Shown: positions 1 through 6,692 of the stretch, in pieces
Numbering within the stretch: the first letter of the stretch is position 1
How the letters are laid out: each line of letters starts with the position of its first letter
Source of the DNA: Verrucomicrobiota bacterium
GTDB lineage: Bacteria > Verrucomicrobiota > Verrucomicrobiia > Chthoniobacterales > UBA10450
Direction: 5' to 3'
Assembly (NCBI GenBank): GCA_003218735.1
Contig: QHOJ01000022.1
Span: forward strand, 1-9,796
DNA length: 9,796 nt
Program-made: the position numbers and the translations under genes
Notes under the pieces: generated by a model
The model's database searches: none
The model's input: only the letters and a program-made list of their open reading frames with translations
What the model was told of the DNA's origin: nothing

Positions 1-285
1 CCCGTGAAACCTGAAGTAATAGTAGCCAAGAGCCACAACTCTCTCGCCGCCGCTGCACTCAAAGATCTCGTCCGCGTCAAAAACGAGTTTGTCAAAACCC
101 GCCGTTAAGCGATCGAAAACGCCTGAGCGCACCTCAGCTATCCCGTGATACGGGCTGCGGTCCGCAAACGGCGAATTGTCAGCCACGATCCAGACAATGT
201 CGTCAGTCAAATACGACATCACTGCTCCGTAGTCGCGTTCGCCTAGAAGTGCGTAGAGTCTTTCAATATCTGCGATGGTATTCAC
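1..285 (-). CDS. SnoaL/NTF2-like protein, N-terminal part (runs off left edge)
   Basis: The frame is open for 95 codons from a GTG at 283-285 to the left edge, so the C-terminus is missing. It begins with a helix (IADIERLYALLGERDYGAV), followed by LTDDIVWIVADNSPFADRSPYHG and a strand pattern ending GGERVVALGYYYFRF. This order, an N-terminal helix, then a Trp-containing strand, then 'PYHG', then alternating strands, is typical of SnoaL-like/NTF2-fold proteins. These are small cone-shaped enzymes or ligand binders of about 120-140 residues with very varied functions. An in-frame stop (TAA) lies four codons upstream of the GTG and there is no ATG between, so GTG is the best start. No convincing ribosome binding site is visible. 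A 5-bp inverted repeat with a 1-nt centre (GGAAT-T-ATTCC, 294-304) sits just upstream. No catalytic residues can be assigned, and the fold call is firmer than any function. Confidence 0.75.
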   Translation of the reverse strand, partial: MNTIADIERLYALLGERDYGAVMSYLTDDIVWIVADNSPFADRSPYHGIAEVRSGVFDRLTAGFDKLVFDADEIFECSGGERVVALGYYYFRFHG

Positions 286-399
286 GCTCGATTGGAATTA
301 TTCCGTCTAATCACCGCCCTCACCTTGGCAACGCTCCGATAAAAGCGGAATCACGCAACTTCCAGCGCAAAACCCGTGCCGAAAAATTTCCGTAAAAAA

Positions 400-558
400 C
401 TATATGTGATATAAAGTCTTATCGCCCTTGTGCTCGTCCGTCGCGATCACGTTGCCCGCTTCATCGTAAACGCGAATCACAGCATCATGTGAACGACTGA
501 AAACTTCGCGCCCTTGGGAGAGAAAAGCGGCGTTGGTTAAAGGTGCCGCTTTCAACAA
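400..558 (-). CDS. Small hypothetical protein or gene remnant (52 aa, TTG start)
   Basis: This minus-strand frame reads from TTG at 556-558 (or a second TTG at 553-555) to TAG at 400-402. The central part, GREVFSRSHDAVIRVYDEAG followed by NVIATDEHKGD, has real-protein composition: alternating hydrophobic residues (AVIRVYD), a Gly-Asn turn and a charged tail. I recall similar short peptides in Verrucomicrobiota genomes, but this could not be checked. There is no ATG and no ribosome binding site, and a TGA lies two codons upstream of the first TTG. It may therefore be a genuine short gene, the tail of a decayed longer gene, or a repeated sequence that happens to be open. A near-palindrome (GTTCA-CA-TGAAC, 564-575) lies just upstream. 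No function is assigned. Confidence 0.4.
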   Translation of the reverse strand: MLKAAPLTNAAFLSQGREVFSRSHDAVIRVYDEAGNVIATDEHKGDKTLYHI

Positions 559-638
559 GAATGTTCACATGAACAATATCATGCACAACCAAAAAGTTCT
601 GACTGTCCCCGGCGAAAGCTGTTCTGACTAGTGGAGAA

Positions 639-709
639 CTGCCTCGCTAGGACTCGAACCTAGACAAAGAGATCCAGAATCTCTGGTGCTACCATTACAC
701 CACGAGGCA
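639..709 (-). tRNA. tRNA-Gln (anticodon CUG)
   Basis: The minus strand folds into a complete cloverleaf of 71 nt. The acceptor stem is TGCCTCG/CGAGGCA with a U1-A72 pair, as is common for tRNA-Gln, and the discriminator is G. The D-stem is GTG/CAC. The anticodon stem is AGAGA/TCTCT around loop TTCTGGA, which puts CTG at positions 34-36 and decodes CAG. The variable loop is 4 nt (TTGT), and the T-stem is CTAGG/CCTAG around TTCGAGT. The 3' CCA is not encoded: the bases after the discriminator are TTC. No other tRNA is visible nearby. Confidence 0.96.
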
Positions 710-719
710 ACGAGCGAGA

Positions 720-747
720 AAATTAAGACCGATTTACGCTGTCGCAA
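720..747 (-). promoter_or_regulatory. Possible promoter of tRNA-Gln
   Basis: On the minus strand, TTGCGA (plus 742-747) and TAATTT (plus 720-725) are 16 nt apart, and the second box lies about 10 nt before the tRNA 5' end. The -35 match is fair and the -10 match is weak (3 of 6). The position, rather than sequence quality, is the main argument. Confidence 0.25.
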
Positions 748-768
748 GTCGAGCGTACTCGCAATAAA

Positions 769-836
769 CTGTAGCCACCGGCCTGTGGCCGGTCGGGAAA
801 CGCGGCGATAGACAGCTTACAGAGTTGTGGCTATAG
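769..836. repeat. Palindromic repeat with TGTAG-type end, overlapping the end of the receiver-MBL gene
   Basis: The outer arms CTGTAGCCAC (769-778) and GTGGCTATAG (827-836) pair over 10 bp with one G-T. Inside, ACCGGCC-TGT-GGCCGGT (777-793) is a 7-bp hairpin with a 3-nt loop. The left end reads TGTAG and the right end reads CTATA, one base from the expected CTACA. This matches the end pattern of the element at 6202-6261. The stop codon of the neighbouring minus-strand gene (817-819) lies inside it. It may also act as a transcript-end hairpin, but no T-run follows. It is read here as a REP/MITE-like dispersed repeat, which is inference without a genome-wide search. Confidence 0.55.
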
Positions 837-2100
837 ATGAAGAGTCAAGCGGGGTGCGAATTTGAACTGCTGGAGTTTTCGCGCCGAGCAAGATCTCAGC
901 ACCTTCGCGAGCGCCTTCCACTTCCAGCGTCTTCCCGCTCTTTTTCACTAATGCGCGCGCGCGTTCCACCATCTTATCGATCATCTCGTCGTCATGATTT
1001 GGATCATGATGGAAAAGCAGCAGCTGGCGCACATCTGCATCAAGCGCCATTGAAACGACGCTGCTGATTGAGCTGTGTCCCCAACCGATGTGCTTCGAGT
1101 ACTCCTCATCCGTATATTGCGTATCGAGGATCGCCAAGTCGCAGCCTTGAACAAACTCGACCATCTTTGTCCGCTCGGCTGTGGCAAAATCGCGCGCTTC
1201 GTCCTCGCTGATTCCATCGCGCGAGGCCAATTGCAGCTTGAGCTGGTCGTACGGTTCATTGTCAGGAAAGTAGGCGATCGATCCCGAGCTTGTAAAAAGA
1301 CGGTAACCCGCGCAAATGCCCGGATGATTAGAGAATTTGGAGCGGACTTCAACGTTTCCGATTTGAAACTCCATCTCCTTGAGTTCTTCAATCGCCAGGT
1401 GGCTCGGAAGTTCACGCAAACTCACTGGAAAAAACGGCGTCTCCATTTGGCTGGCCAGGATCTTTGCCAAACCAGCGCGAGCGCCTTCATAACCCAAAAC
1501 GCGGATGAGATTTTTCTGATTGTAAGTGGGCGAAAAAAAAGGCAGTCCCTGAATATGGTCCCAGTGAGTGTGTGAGATCAAAAGAGTCAACTTCATCGAG
1601 CGAGACCCAAATTCTTTGTCCAAAGCGAGGCCGAGCAGGCGAATGCCGCTGCCGGCATCGAGGATGATGATCTCGCCATCGGCGCGCACTTCCACGCAAC
1701 TGGTGTTTCCACCGTAACGAACCGTGCTCTTCCCAGGGACCGGAATTGAACCGCGAACGCCCCACAGTCTGGAGAGCAGTTCCCATGTGATCGGCTTGAG
1801 CAGATATTCGTCGGCGCCGGCTTGGAGTGCGCTGGTTCGGTCGACTCCATAATCGCGGCCCGATACGACGATGATCTTCGTTGGTTGGAGCTGTTCTCGG
1901 ATCGTGCGGCAAACCTGAAAGCCATTCGATTTGGGCATCAATAAATCGCACAGAATAAGCTCCGGCCGATCGCGCAACGCCAGTTCGAGTCCTGCATCCC
2001 CATCATCCGCTTCCAAGACATTCCAATCTTCGCGGGTGAAAAGGTCTGCAATTACCCGCCTGTTATCGGCATCGTCTTCGATGATTAAGACGCGAGGCAT
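817..2100 (-). CDS. CheY-like receiver fused to metallo-beta-lactamase-fold hydrolase
   Basis: The 427-residue protein has two domains. Residues 1-112 are a response-regulator receiver with every key residue: acidic pair D9/D10, phosphoacceptor D52 (CDLLMP), S80 and K102 (LKP). Residues from about 113 form a metallo-beta-lactamase-fold domain of the Lactamase_B_2/RNase Z-PhnP-like type: WGVRGSIPVPG, YGGNTSC, the metal motif HTHWDH (H177, H179, D181, H182), H259 (SNHPG), D280 (YFPD), D326 (LDTQYT), WGHSS (H342) and HHDP (364-366). It is probably cytoplasmic, since no signal peptide or membrane segment is seen. A phospho-signal from an unlinked histidine kinase could gate a phosphodiesterase-like activity, but the substrate is unknown. 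The receiver's last helix runs straight into the hydrolase's first strand with almost no linker. The last codons (ATTL and stop) lie within a palindromic repeat. The start is an ATG with no clear ribosome binding site. Confidence 0.9.
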   Translation of the reverse strand: MPRVLIIEDDADNRRVIADLFTREDWNVLEADDGDAGLELALRDRPELILCDLLMPKSNGFQVCRTIREQLQPTKIIVVSGRDYGVDRTSALQAGADEYLLKPITWELLSRLWGVRGSIPVPGKSTVRYGGNTSCVEVRADGEIIILDAGSGIRLLGLALDKEFGSRSMKLTLLISHTHWDHIQGLPFFSPTYNQKNLIRVLGYEGARAGLAKILASQMETPFFPVSLRELPSHLAIEELKEMEFQIGNVEVRSKFSNHPGICAGYRLFTSSGSIAYFPDNEPYDQLKLQLASRDGISEDEARDFATAERTKMVEFVQGCDLAILDTQYTDEEYSKHIGWGHSSISSVVSMALDADVRQLLLFHHDPNHDDEMIDKMVERARALVKKSGKTLEVEGAREGAEILLGAKTPAVQIRTPLDSSSIATTL

Positions 2101-2193
2101 TATGGGGTGAAAGCCCTTTGATTTCCTGACTCTCCGGCGAGCGCATTGTCTTTGTTCTTCGGTGCACTCACGTTAGCTTCTTATAATCATCAT

Positions 2194-2340
2194 TCATGCC
2201 AAATCTTCCAAAACCCTGACTGAATGAAAATGGTCGCCGCAGTTGTTATTAAACGAGAGGGGTTTACAGAGCGTGTCCTTTTCCAAAATAGGTTCTGCCA
2301 TTACCGCGACGGATTGTTCTAAATTCATTTCTGAGGCCAT
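2194..2340 (-). CDS. Possible small ORF, 48 aa, unrecognised
   Basis: The frame opens with ATG at 2338-2340 and ends with TGA at 2194-2196. It has further in-frame Met codons at residues 5 and 14. The start reads MASEMNLEQSVAVMAEPILE and the remainder is hydrophilic, with several Asn, His and Asp. There is no membrane segment, no known motif and no convincing ribosome binding site. Third codon positions are less GC-rich than in neighbouring genes. It sits on the same strand between hppA and the receiver-MBL gene, 93 nt before the latter. It could be a short leader-type gene, but chance is at least as likely. Confidence 0.2.
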   Translation of the reverse strand: MASEMNLEQSVAVMAEPILEKDTLCKPLSFNNNCGDHFHSVRVLEDLA

Positions 2341-2384
2341 CTCGGTTTATTTTTAGACCAATCAGCTCTACTTTTATGCCACAC

Positions 2385-2403
2385 TTCGGACGTCGTGTCC
2401 GAA
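2385..2403. promoter_or_regulatory. Inverted repeat downstream of hppA
   Basis: TTCGGAC and GTCCGAA are perfect 7-bp arms around a 5-nt centre (GTCGT). It starts 45 nt past the hppA stop and lies upstream of the receiver-MBL gene. No T-run follows on the minus strand, so an intrinsic terminator is not well supported. The size and symmetry would also suit a dimeric repressor site. Both roles are inference. Confidence 0.3.
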
Positions 2404-2448
2404 CAATCGATTCAAGTTAGGACACTGCCGTTCTCTGCGCAATCGTGA

Positions 2449-4533
2449 TTAAAAGAAAATCGGAATGATTAAGATCGCGACGATGTTTACGACTTTAATC
2501 ATCGGATTGATCGCCGGACCAGCCGTGTCTTTGTAGGGATCGCCCACCGTGTCGCCGGTCACTGCCGCCGCGTGCGCGAAGGAGCCTTTGCCGCCGTAAT
2601 TTCCTTCCTCGATAAATTTTTTCGCATTGTCCCACGCCGCGCCCCCACTCGTCATCGCGATGGCTATAAACAATCCGGTCACAATTGTGCCAACCAGCAC
2701 CCCGCCGAGCACGACCGGGCCAAGCTGGGGGATTACGGCTACGGCCACGACCACCACCAAAGGCAACAGTGCCGGGATAATCATCTCGCGCAGCGCCGCT
2801 TTTGTCACGATATCCACGCAGGTGCCGTATTCGGGCTTATCTTCGCCGCGCAATATTCCCGGTTTGGCCTGCAATTGGCGGCGCACTTCGCGCACCACTG
2901 CGCCCGCCGCTTTCCCGACAGCGTCCATACTGAACGCGGTAAAAATATACGGCAGCAATCCTCCGATGAACAAACCGATGATGACTTTCGGATCTTGCAG
3001 CGAGAATTGGAAAAATTGGTCGCTCGCAAGTTTGTGCGAGCTGTGGAGATGCGCGCGCAACTCTTCCACGTACGATCCGAATAGAACCAGCGCCGCCAAG
3101 CCCGCCGATGCGATCGCGTAACCTTTAGTCACGGCTTTCATCGTATTGCCGACCGCATCAAGCTCGTCGGTGATGCCACGAGTTTCCTTCGGCAGGTGGC
3201 TCATCACGGCGATCCCGCCGGCGTTATCCGTGATCGGGCCGAAAGCATCCAGCGAAATGATAATTCCGGCCATCGACAACATCGACATCACCGCAATCGC
3301 GATCCCGTAAAGACCGGCGAAATGAAAGCTCAGCAGGATTGCGATACCGATGAAACCAACTGGCAACGCGGTGGCATGTTGTCCAGCCGCGAGACCCGCT
3401 ATGATATTGGTGGCGTGGCCGGTCTCGGAGGCCCGCGCAATGTTCTGAACCGGCTGGTAACGCATCGACGTGTAATAATTTGTGATGACGACAACGACTG
3501 CGGTCATGATTAATCCGATGACCGAAGCGAAATAAAGCTGGGTAGGGGACCGTGCGATGCCGCTAATCATGATGCCGTTTGGAAAAAGACGATGCGTTGC
3601 CGGCCAAAATAGAATCGCCGAAATGATCGCGCTGGTGACGACGGCGCCCATCAAAACCGAGGCCGGCTTTCCGCCCGCGAGGTTGACATACAGAACGCCG
3701 CAAATCGCGCCAAGCACGGAAATACCGCCGAGCACAAACGGATAAACAATTGCCGCGGGCTGCGTTGCGAGCGTCAATACGCCCACTAACATCGCGCCGA
3801 TTAGACTTACCGCGTACGTTTCGAACACATCTGCCGCCATGCCCGCGCAATCACCGACGTTATCGCCCACGTTGTCGGCAATAACGGCCGGATTGCGCGG
3901 ATCGTCTTCCTCTAATCCGCTCTCGATCTTGCCGACGAGATCGGCACCTACATCGGCCGCTTTTGTGTAGATTCCGCCGCCGAGTCGTGCGAACACACTG
4001 ATCAAACTTCCCCCGAGCGCGAGCCCAACCAGGCTGCGTATTGCCATGTCATGACCGAGCATCTTTCCCGCCACTGTGTAAAAGATCGCCACCGCGAGCA
4101 ACGCGAGTCCAACTACAAGCAAACCGGTGACCGCTCCGCCGTTAAACGCCATACGCAACGCCGCTGTGCGGGTGTGACTTGCAGCCTGCGCCGCGCGGAC
4201 ATTCGCCAATACGGCGATGCGCATCCCGATGTAACCGGCTGCGAGGGAACAAAACGCCCCGATGACAAACCCGATTGCCGTTGGATGATCTTTAAAAAAG
4301 AAAAGCAGAAGGAAGATGATAACGGCGATCACGCTGATCGTGACGACCTGCCGTTTCAGATAAGCCTTAGCTCCTTCCTGTACCGCGGCCGAGATTTCCC
4401 GCATCCGTTCGTTTCCCGGTGAAGAACGAAGGATCACCGCGATTAGCAAGAACGCGAAAATCAGCCCCACGACCGCGCACAACATCGACATCGGCACACC
4501 AGAATCGAGAATTGTTAGGGCAAGAAACATCAT
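2449..4533 (-). CDS. hppA: Membrane-bound proton-pumping pyrophosphatase (K+-independent type)
   Basis: This 694-residue polytopic membrane protein hydrolyses pyrophosphate and moves H+ across the membrane, so biosynthetic PPi is turned into ion gradient. Length and all hallmark blocks fit the family. These include [11 protein letters not shown] (194-204), [18 protein letters not shown] starting at 214 with the PPi/Mg-binding acidic residues, [12 protein letters not shown] (429-440), [11 protein letters not shown] (630-640) and the C-terminal [21 protein letters not shown]. The stretch [10 protein letters not shown] (462-471) carries Lys at 466; in this family a Lys there, instead of Ala, marks K+-independent enzymes, all of which are known as H+ pumps. 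The ATG at 4531-4533 is chosen; a second ATG follows at once, and no strong ribosome binding site is seen at either. The gene lies 105 nt after the channel gene on the same strand, with a small hairpin in its leader. Confidence 0.97.
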   Translation of the reverse strand: MMFLALTILDSGVPMSMLCAVVGLIFAFLLIAVILRSSPGNERMREISAAVQEGAKAYLKRQVVTISVIAVIIFLLLFFFKDHPTAIGFVIGAFCSLAAGYIGMRIAVLANVRAAQAASHTRTAALRMAFNGGAVTGLLVVGLALLAVAIFYTVAGKMLGHDMAIRSLVGLALGGSLISVFARLGGGIYTKAADVGADLVGKIESGLEEDDPRNPAVIADNVGDNVGDCAGMAADVFETYAVSLIGAMLVGVLTLATQPAAIVYPFVLGGISVLGAICGVLYVNLAGGKPASVLMGAVVTSAIISAILFWPATHRLFPNGIMISGIARSPTQLYFASVIGLIMTAVVVVITNYYTSMRYQPVQNIARASETGHATNIIAGLAAGQHATALPVGFIGIAILLSFHFAGLYGIAIAVMSMLSMAGIIISLDAFGPITDNAGGIAVMSHLPKETRGITDELDAVGNTMKAVTKGYAIASAGLAALVLFGSYVEELRAHLHSSHKLASDQFFQFSLQDPKVIIGLFIGGLLPYIFTAFSMDAVGKAAGAVVREVRRQLQAKPGILRGEDKPEYGTCVDIVTKAALREMIIPALLPLVVVVAVAVIPQLGPVVLGGVLVGTIVTGLFIAIAMTSGGAAWDNAKKFIEEGNYGGKGSFAHAAAVTGDTVGDPYKDTAGPAINPMIKVVNIVAILIIPIFF

Positions 4534-4547
4534 GAGTGGTTCGCCTG

Positions 4548-4562
4548 AAAGTCGGGGACTTT
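4548..4562 (-). promoter_or_regulatory. Small hairpin in the hppA 5' leader
   Basis: AAAGTC and GACTTT form a 6-bp inverted repeat around a 3-nt loop, ending 14 nt before the hppA start codon on the minus strand. It could influence ribosome access. The stem is short and AT-rich at its base, so chance is possible. Confidence 0.2.
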
Positions 4563-4638
4563 AATGGGTTTTGCCCCAGCCGCAATGCTTATTTAGATTG
4601 CAGCAACGTCTTTTCTGCCTGAATCTTAAACGAAGCCG

Positions 4639-6144
4639 CTACAGCTCGAAAAAGCCCTGTAGACGTTTCAGGAAACTGGCCTGGTACTCGCGCTCTTTCT
4701 TTTCGTTTTGGCCTTGCGATGCCGCTTCTTTGAGGGCGCCCTCGTTTTCCATCTTGCGCCTGGCCAGCAATTCGCTCAGTCGCTCGAGACAATCGGGCGA
4801 ATCGCGGATCACGTCCGCCATGACCGGCTTGCCGATCTCTAGGACGTAACAATCGCTTTCGGCCTGCACTGTCGCCGTCCGGCTTTCTCCAGTGAGCAGG
4901 GACATCTCGCCGAAGCAATCGCCCGCGCTCAATGTGGCAACGGGAATCGAACTGCCGTTTTTTGAAACCCAAACTCGCGCGGCACCTCGCAACAACACGA
5001 ACATGGAGTCGCCCTCAGCGCCTTCCTGGATCACACGCTCGCCGCGCCCAAAGTAATTGAGACGTGCCTCTTTGACCAGACTGTCGATCTGAGCATCCGA
5101 CAAACATTCAAAGAGCGGTTCCTCCCGGAGAATCGCGCGTGCCTCGTCGTAGTCTTCATACGCCACCGGCGCCGCTCGGCGCTCGATCTGCAATGTGCGA
5201 ATAGGGAAGGGAATGGTGATGCCTTGGCGCTTCAGTTCATACCAAACATTGGTGCGAATGGCGTCGTTGATCTCGTTGATTCTTGAATGATTACCCATGT
5301 AGAACTTGATCTCGTAGATCACAGCGAAATCGGCGAAATCGACTAGAAAGACTCTTACTTTTGGCTCTGCCAGGACACCGTCAGCCGAGGACGCAGCCCG
5401 GAAAAGCGCATCCTTTACGCGATTGGGCCGGTTTTTATACTCGACCCCGACGCGAATTCGCATCGCATGGACTTCCGTTGGATAGTGGAGGTTGACGATC
5501 TGGTGGCTAACCATCTCGTTGTTCGGGATATCGAGATAAATGCCGTCATTCGTGCGCAGCCGCGTCGATCGCCAGTTAATCTCCATCACTTCGGCAAAGC
5601 GCTCGCCTACCTGCAACCAATCGCCGACTTTGTAGGGCCGGTTAATTTGGATCGATATGCCGCCGATGATCCCGGCAAACAAATTCTGCCCCGCAAATCC
5701 GACGATGATCGCGATGACCCCGGAGCCCGCGAGAAGCCCTTTCAATTGCGCTTCGGCGTGATAACCGGAACTCAGGACAAAAAGAAGCGCGACGAGAAAA
5801 ATGATTCCGCCGATAACCTCACGAAGAAAATGCGGGATCAGTGTTTGCCGTTTCTGTTCGAAATAGAGATCCCAAACGTACCGATTCACCAGTGCGACCA
5901 CGAGTGCTGTGCTCAATAAGATCGCCGCCGCGCCCACATGATTTCGCCAGGGCGCATGGACTCCGTAAACGGCGATGGCCGTGTAGAATGCCAGTGTCAG
6001 ACAGAAAAGCCGAAAGAGCAGGCCGAGCCGCACACCTGCGCGCCGTTTCAAAAACCGGCCGACCGTGAGCGCGACAAAAAACGTCCCGATGAACACGACG
6101 ACCGTGATCGCGTCCCGCTCAGTTTCGGGCAACAAGCTAAACAT
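4639..6144 (-). CDS. MscS-family channel with C-terminal cyclic-nucleotide-binding domain
   Basis: This 501-residue inner-membrane protein has hydrophobic segments near residues 12-30, 43-62, 70-88 and 112-126. The MscS pore helix and beta domain follow: LLAGSGVIAIIVGFAGQN (137-154), GGISIQINRPYKVGDW (161-176) and IPNNEMVSHQIVN (206-218). Residues about 340-460 form a cyclic-nucleotide-binding domain whose phosphate cassette, FGEMSLLTGESRTATV (411-426), keeps the Glu (413) and Arg (422) used to bind cNMP. The tail (462-501) is charged and probably helical. This architecture matches bacterial cyclic-nucleotide-gated (bCNG) members of the MscS superfamily, which respond to ligand more than to tension in characterised cases. 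The ligand and ion selectivity cannot be told here. The ATG start has a GAGGG ribosome binding site 4 nt upstream. A repeat at 6202-6261 separates it from the DUF423 gene. Confidence 0.93.
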   Translation of the reverse strand: MFSLLPETERDAITVVVFIGTFFVALTVGRFLKRRAGVRLGLLFRLFCLTLAFYTAIAVYGVHAPWRNHVGAAAILLSTALVVALVNRYVWDLYFEQKRQTLIPHFLREVIGGIIFLVALLFVLSSGYHAEAQLKGLLAGSGVIAIIVGFAGQNLFAGIIGGISIQINRPYKVGDWLQVGERFAEVMEINWRSTRLRTNDGIYLDIPNNEMVSHQIVNLHYPTEVHAMRIRVGVEYKNRPNRVKDALFRAASSADGVLAEPKVRVFLVDFADFAVIYEIKFYMGNHSRINEINDAIRTNVWYELKRQGITIPFPIRTLQIERRAAPVAYEDYDEARAILREEPLFECLSDAQIDSLVKEARLNYFGRGERVIQEGAEGDSMFVLLRGAARVWVSKNGSSIPVATLSAGDCFGEMSLLTGESRTATVQAESDCYVLEIGKPVMADVIRDSPDCLERLSELLARRKMENEGALKEAASQGQNEKKEREYQASFLKRLQGFFEL

Positions 6145-6148
6145 CAGA

Positions 6149-6153
6149 CCCTC
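6149..6153 (-). promoter_or_regulatory. Ribosome binding site of the MscS-cNMP gene
   Basis: GAGGG on the minus strand stands 4 nt before the ATG at 6142-6144. It is the only clear Shine-Dalgarno-like sequence before a gene in this window, and it supports the chosen start. Confidence 0.55.
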
Positions 6154-6201
6154 AGTATATCAGAAGAGCGTTCCTTCAAACAAGTTCTCTGGCGGCAGAC
6201 T

Positions 6202-6261
6202 TTGTAGGGCAGGCGCTCTGCCTGCCGATTTAAGACGGCAACCGTCGCGGTTGCCCTACAA
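6202..6261. repeat. Two-hairpin palindromic repeat with TGTAG/CTACA ends
   Basis: The outer arms TTGTAGGGCA (6202-6211) and TGCCCTACAA (6252-6261) are perfect 10-bp complements. Inside lie two hairpins: GGCAGGC-GCTCT-GCCTGCC (6208-6226) and GGCAACCG-TCG-CGGTTGCC (6237-6255). The inner stems overlap the outer arms by a few bases, so the element can fold either as one long stem with branches or as two separate hairpins. It ends 2 nt from the DUF423 stop codon. The form is that of a REP/BIME-like or MITE-like repeat. It could also end transcription of the DUF423 gene, though no T-run follows. Confidence 0.75.
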
Positions 6262-6263
6262 TC

Positions 6264-6611
6264 TTACCTCGACGGCGCAATGATCAGCCACAGCCAGCCG
6301 GCCAGGAAACAGAGACCGCCGAGTGGTGTGATCGCGCCAAGCCAGCGAAGATTGGTGAGCGCCATCACGTATAGACTTCCGCTGAACAGAAAAATGCCCG
6401 CAAAAAGCAACCACCATGCGCCACGATTGGCGGGGCCGAAAAGTGCAAGCGTGAACAAAGCAATCGCGTGAATGAAATGGTAAAGGACGGCCTTGTTCCA
6501 GACATCGAGCATGCCGTGACTTTCGAGCATCGATCTTAGCGCATGCGCCCCAAAGGCGCCGAGTGCGACCGCCAGAAAACAGAGCGCGGCTGCGATTCGA
6601 ATCATTGTCAT
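6264..6611 (-). CDS. DUF423 family inner-membrane protein
   Basis: This small protein of 115 residues has four hydrophobic segments (about 3-25, 44-60, 65-86 and 90-112). The family pattern of DUF423 (PF04241, E. coli YgdD type) is clear: LGAFGAHAL (17-25), LYHFIHAIALF (43-53), GIFLFSGSLYVMALT (72-86) and LGAITPLGGLCFLAGW (91-106). Its length is normal for the family, and its biochemical function is unknown. The ATG at 6609-6611 lies within a dispersed repeat (6606-6635), and a second ATG (6603-6605) is two codons on. The true start may be the second one, since the first two codons are supplied by the repeat. Neither has a ribosome binding site. It follows the MFS gene by 53 nt on the same strand. 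Confidence 0.92.
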   Translation of the reverse strand: MTMIRIAAALCFLAVALGAFGAHALRSMLESHGMLDVWNKAVLYHFIHAIALFTLALFGPANRGAWWLLFAGIFLFSGSLYVMALTNLRWLGAITPLGGLCFLAGWLWLIIAPSR

Positions 6612-6635
6612 GTCGAGCGAAGTTGAGACATCTCT
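6606..6635 (-). repeat. Dispersed repeat copy 1 (CGCTCG type) at the DUF423 start
   Basis: The minus strand begins AGAGATGTCTC and continues AACTTCGCTCGACATGACA. It aligns to the copy at 6663-6692 with 22 of 30 bases the same, in the same orientation and 27 nt apart. The first annotated start codon of the DUF423 gene falls in it. The sequence type resembles short repeats commonly seen near gene ends in several phyla, which is memory and not a search result. Confidence 0.5.
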
Positions 6636-6662
6636 TACTGTTTAGCCATCAATTTAAACCAA

Positions 6663-6692
6663 ATTCATTTCGAGCGGAGCCGACAAATCTCT
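6663..6692 (-). repeat. Dispersed repeat copy 2 (CGCTCG type) at the MFS gene end
   Basis: The minus strand begins AGAGATTTGTC and continues GGCTCCGCTCGAAATGAAT. It includes the stop codon (TGA, 6665-6667) and encodes the last residues, ICRLRSK, of the MFS protein. The partner copy is at 6606-6635. Confidence 0.5.

Larger units (their letters stand above)
2101..2448. other. 348-nt gap between hppA and the receiver-MBL gene
   Basis: This gap holds one 48-codon ORF of doubtful reality (2194-2340) and an inverted repeat (2385-2403), both listed separately. No recognisable gene, RNA or strong terminator is visible in the rest. The promoter of the receiver-MBL gene should lie here, but no clear -35/-10 pair was found. 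Confidence 0.5.

Noticed and set aside
596..629. Direct repeat GTTCTGACT (596-604 and 621-629) beside the tRNA 3' end
   Set aside because: It is only 9 bp, and neither copy contains the tRNA 3' end, so an attachment site is not supported.
639..709. tRNA-Gln as an integration site for a mobile element
   Set aside because: No integrase gene and no direct repeat of the tRNA 3' end are visible in the window.
981..1951. Other long open frames on both strands across the receiver-MBL gene
   Set aside because: They are shadows of the real gene, with low-complexity Arg/Ser-rich translations and no domain pattern.
4534..4638. Promoter or terminator between the MscS-cNMP gene and hppA
   Set aside because: Only weak box matches (TTGCGG-16-TAAAGT) and a 5-bp stem were found, which is below what chance would give in AT-richer spacers.
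6154..6183. TTGTTT and TATACT boxes before the MscS-cNMP gene as a promoter
   Set aside because: The -10-like box touches the ribosome binding site, so transcription would start at or after it.
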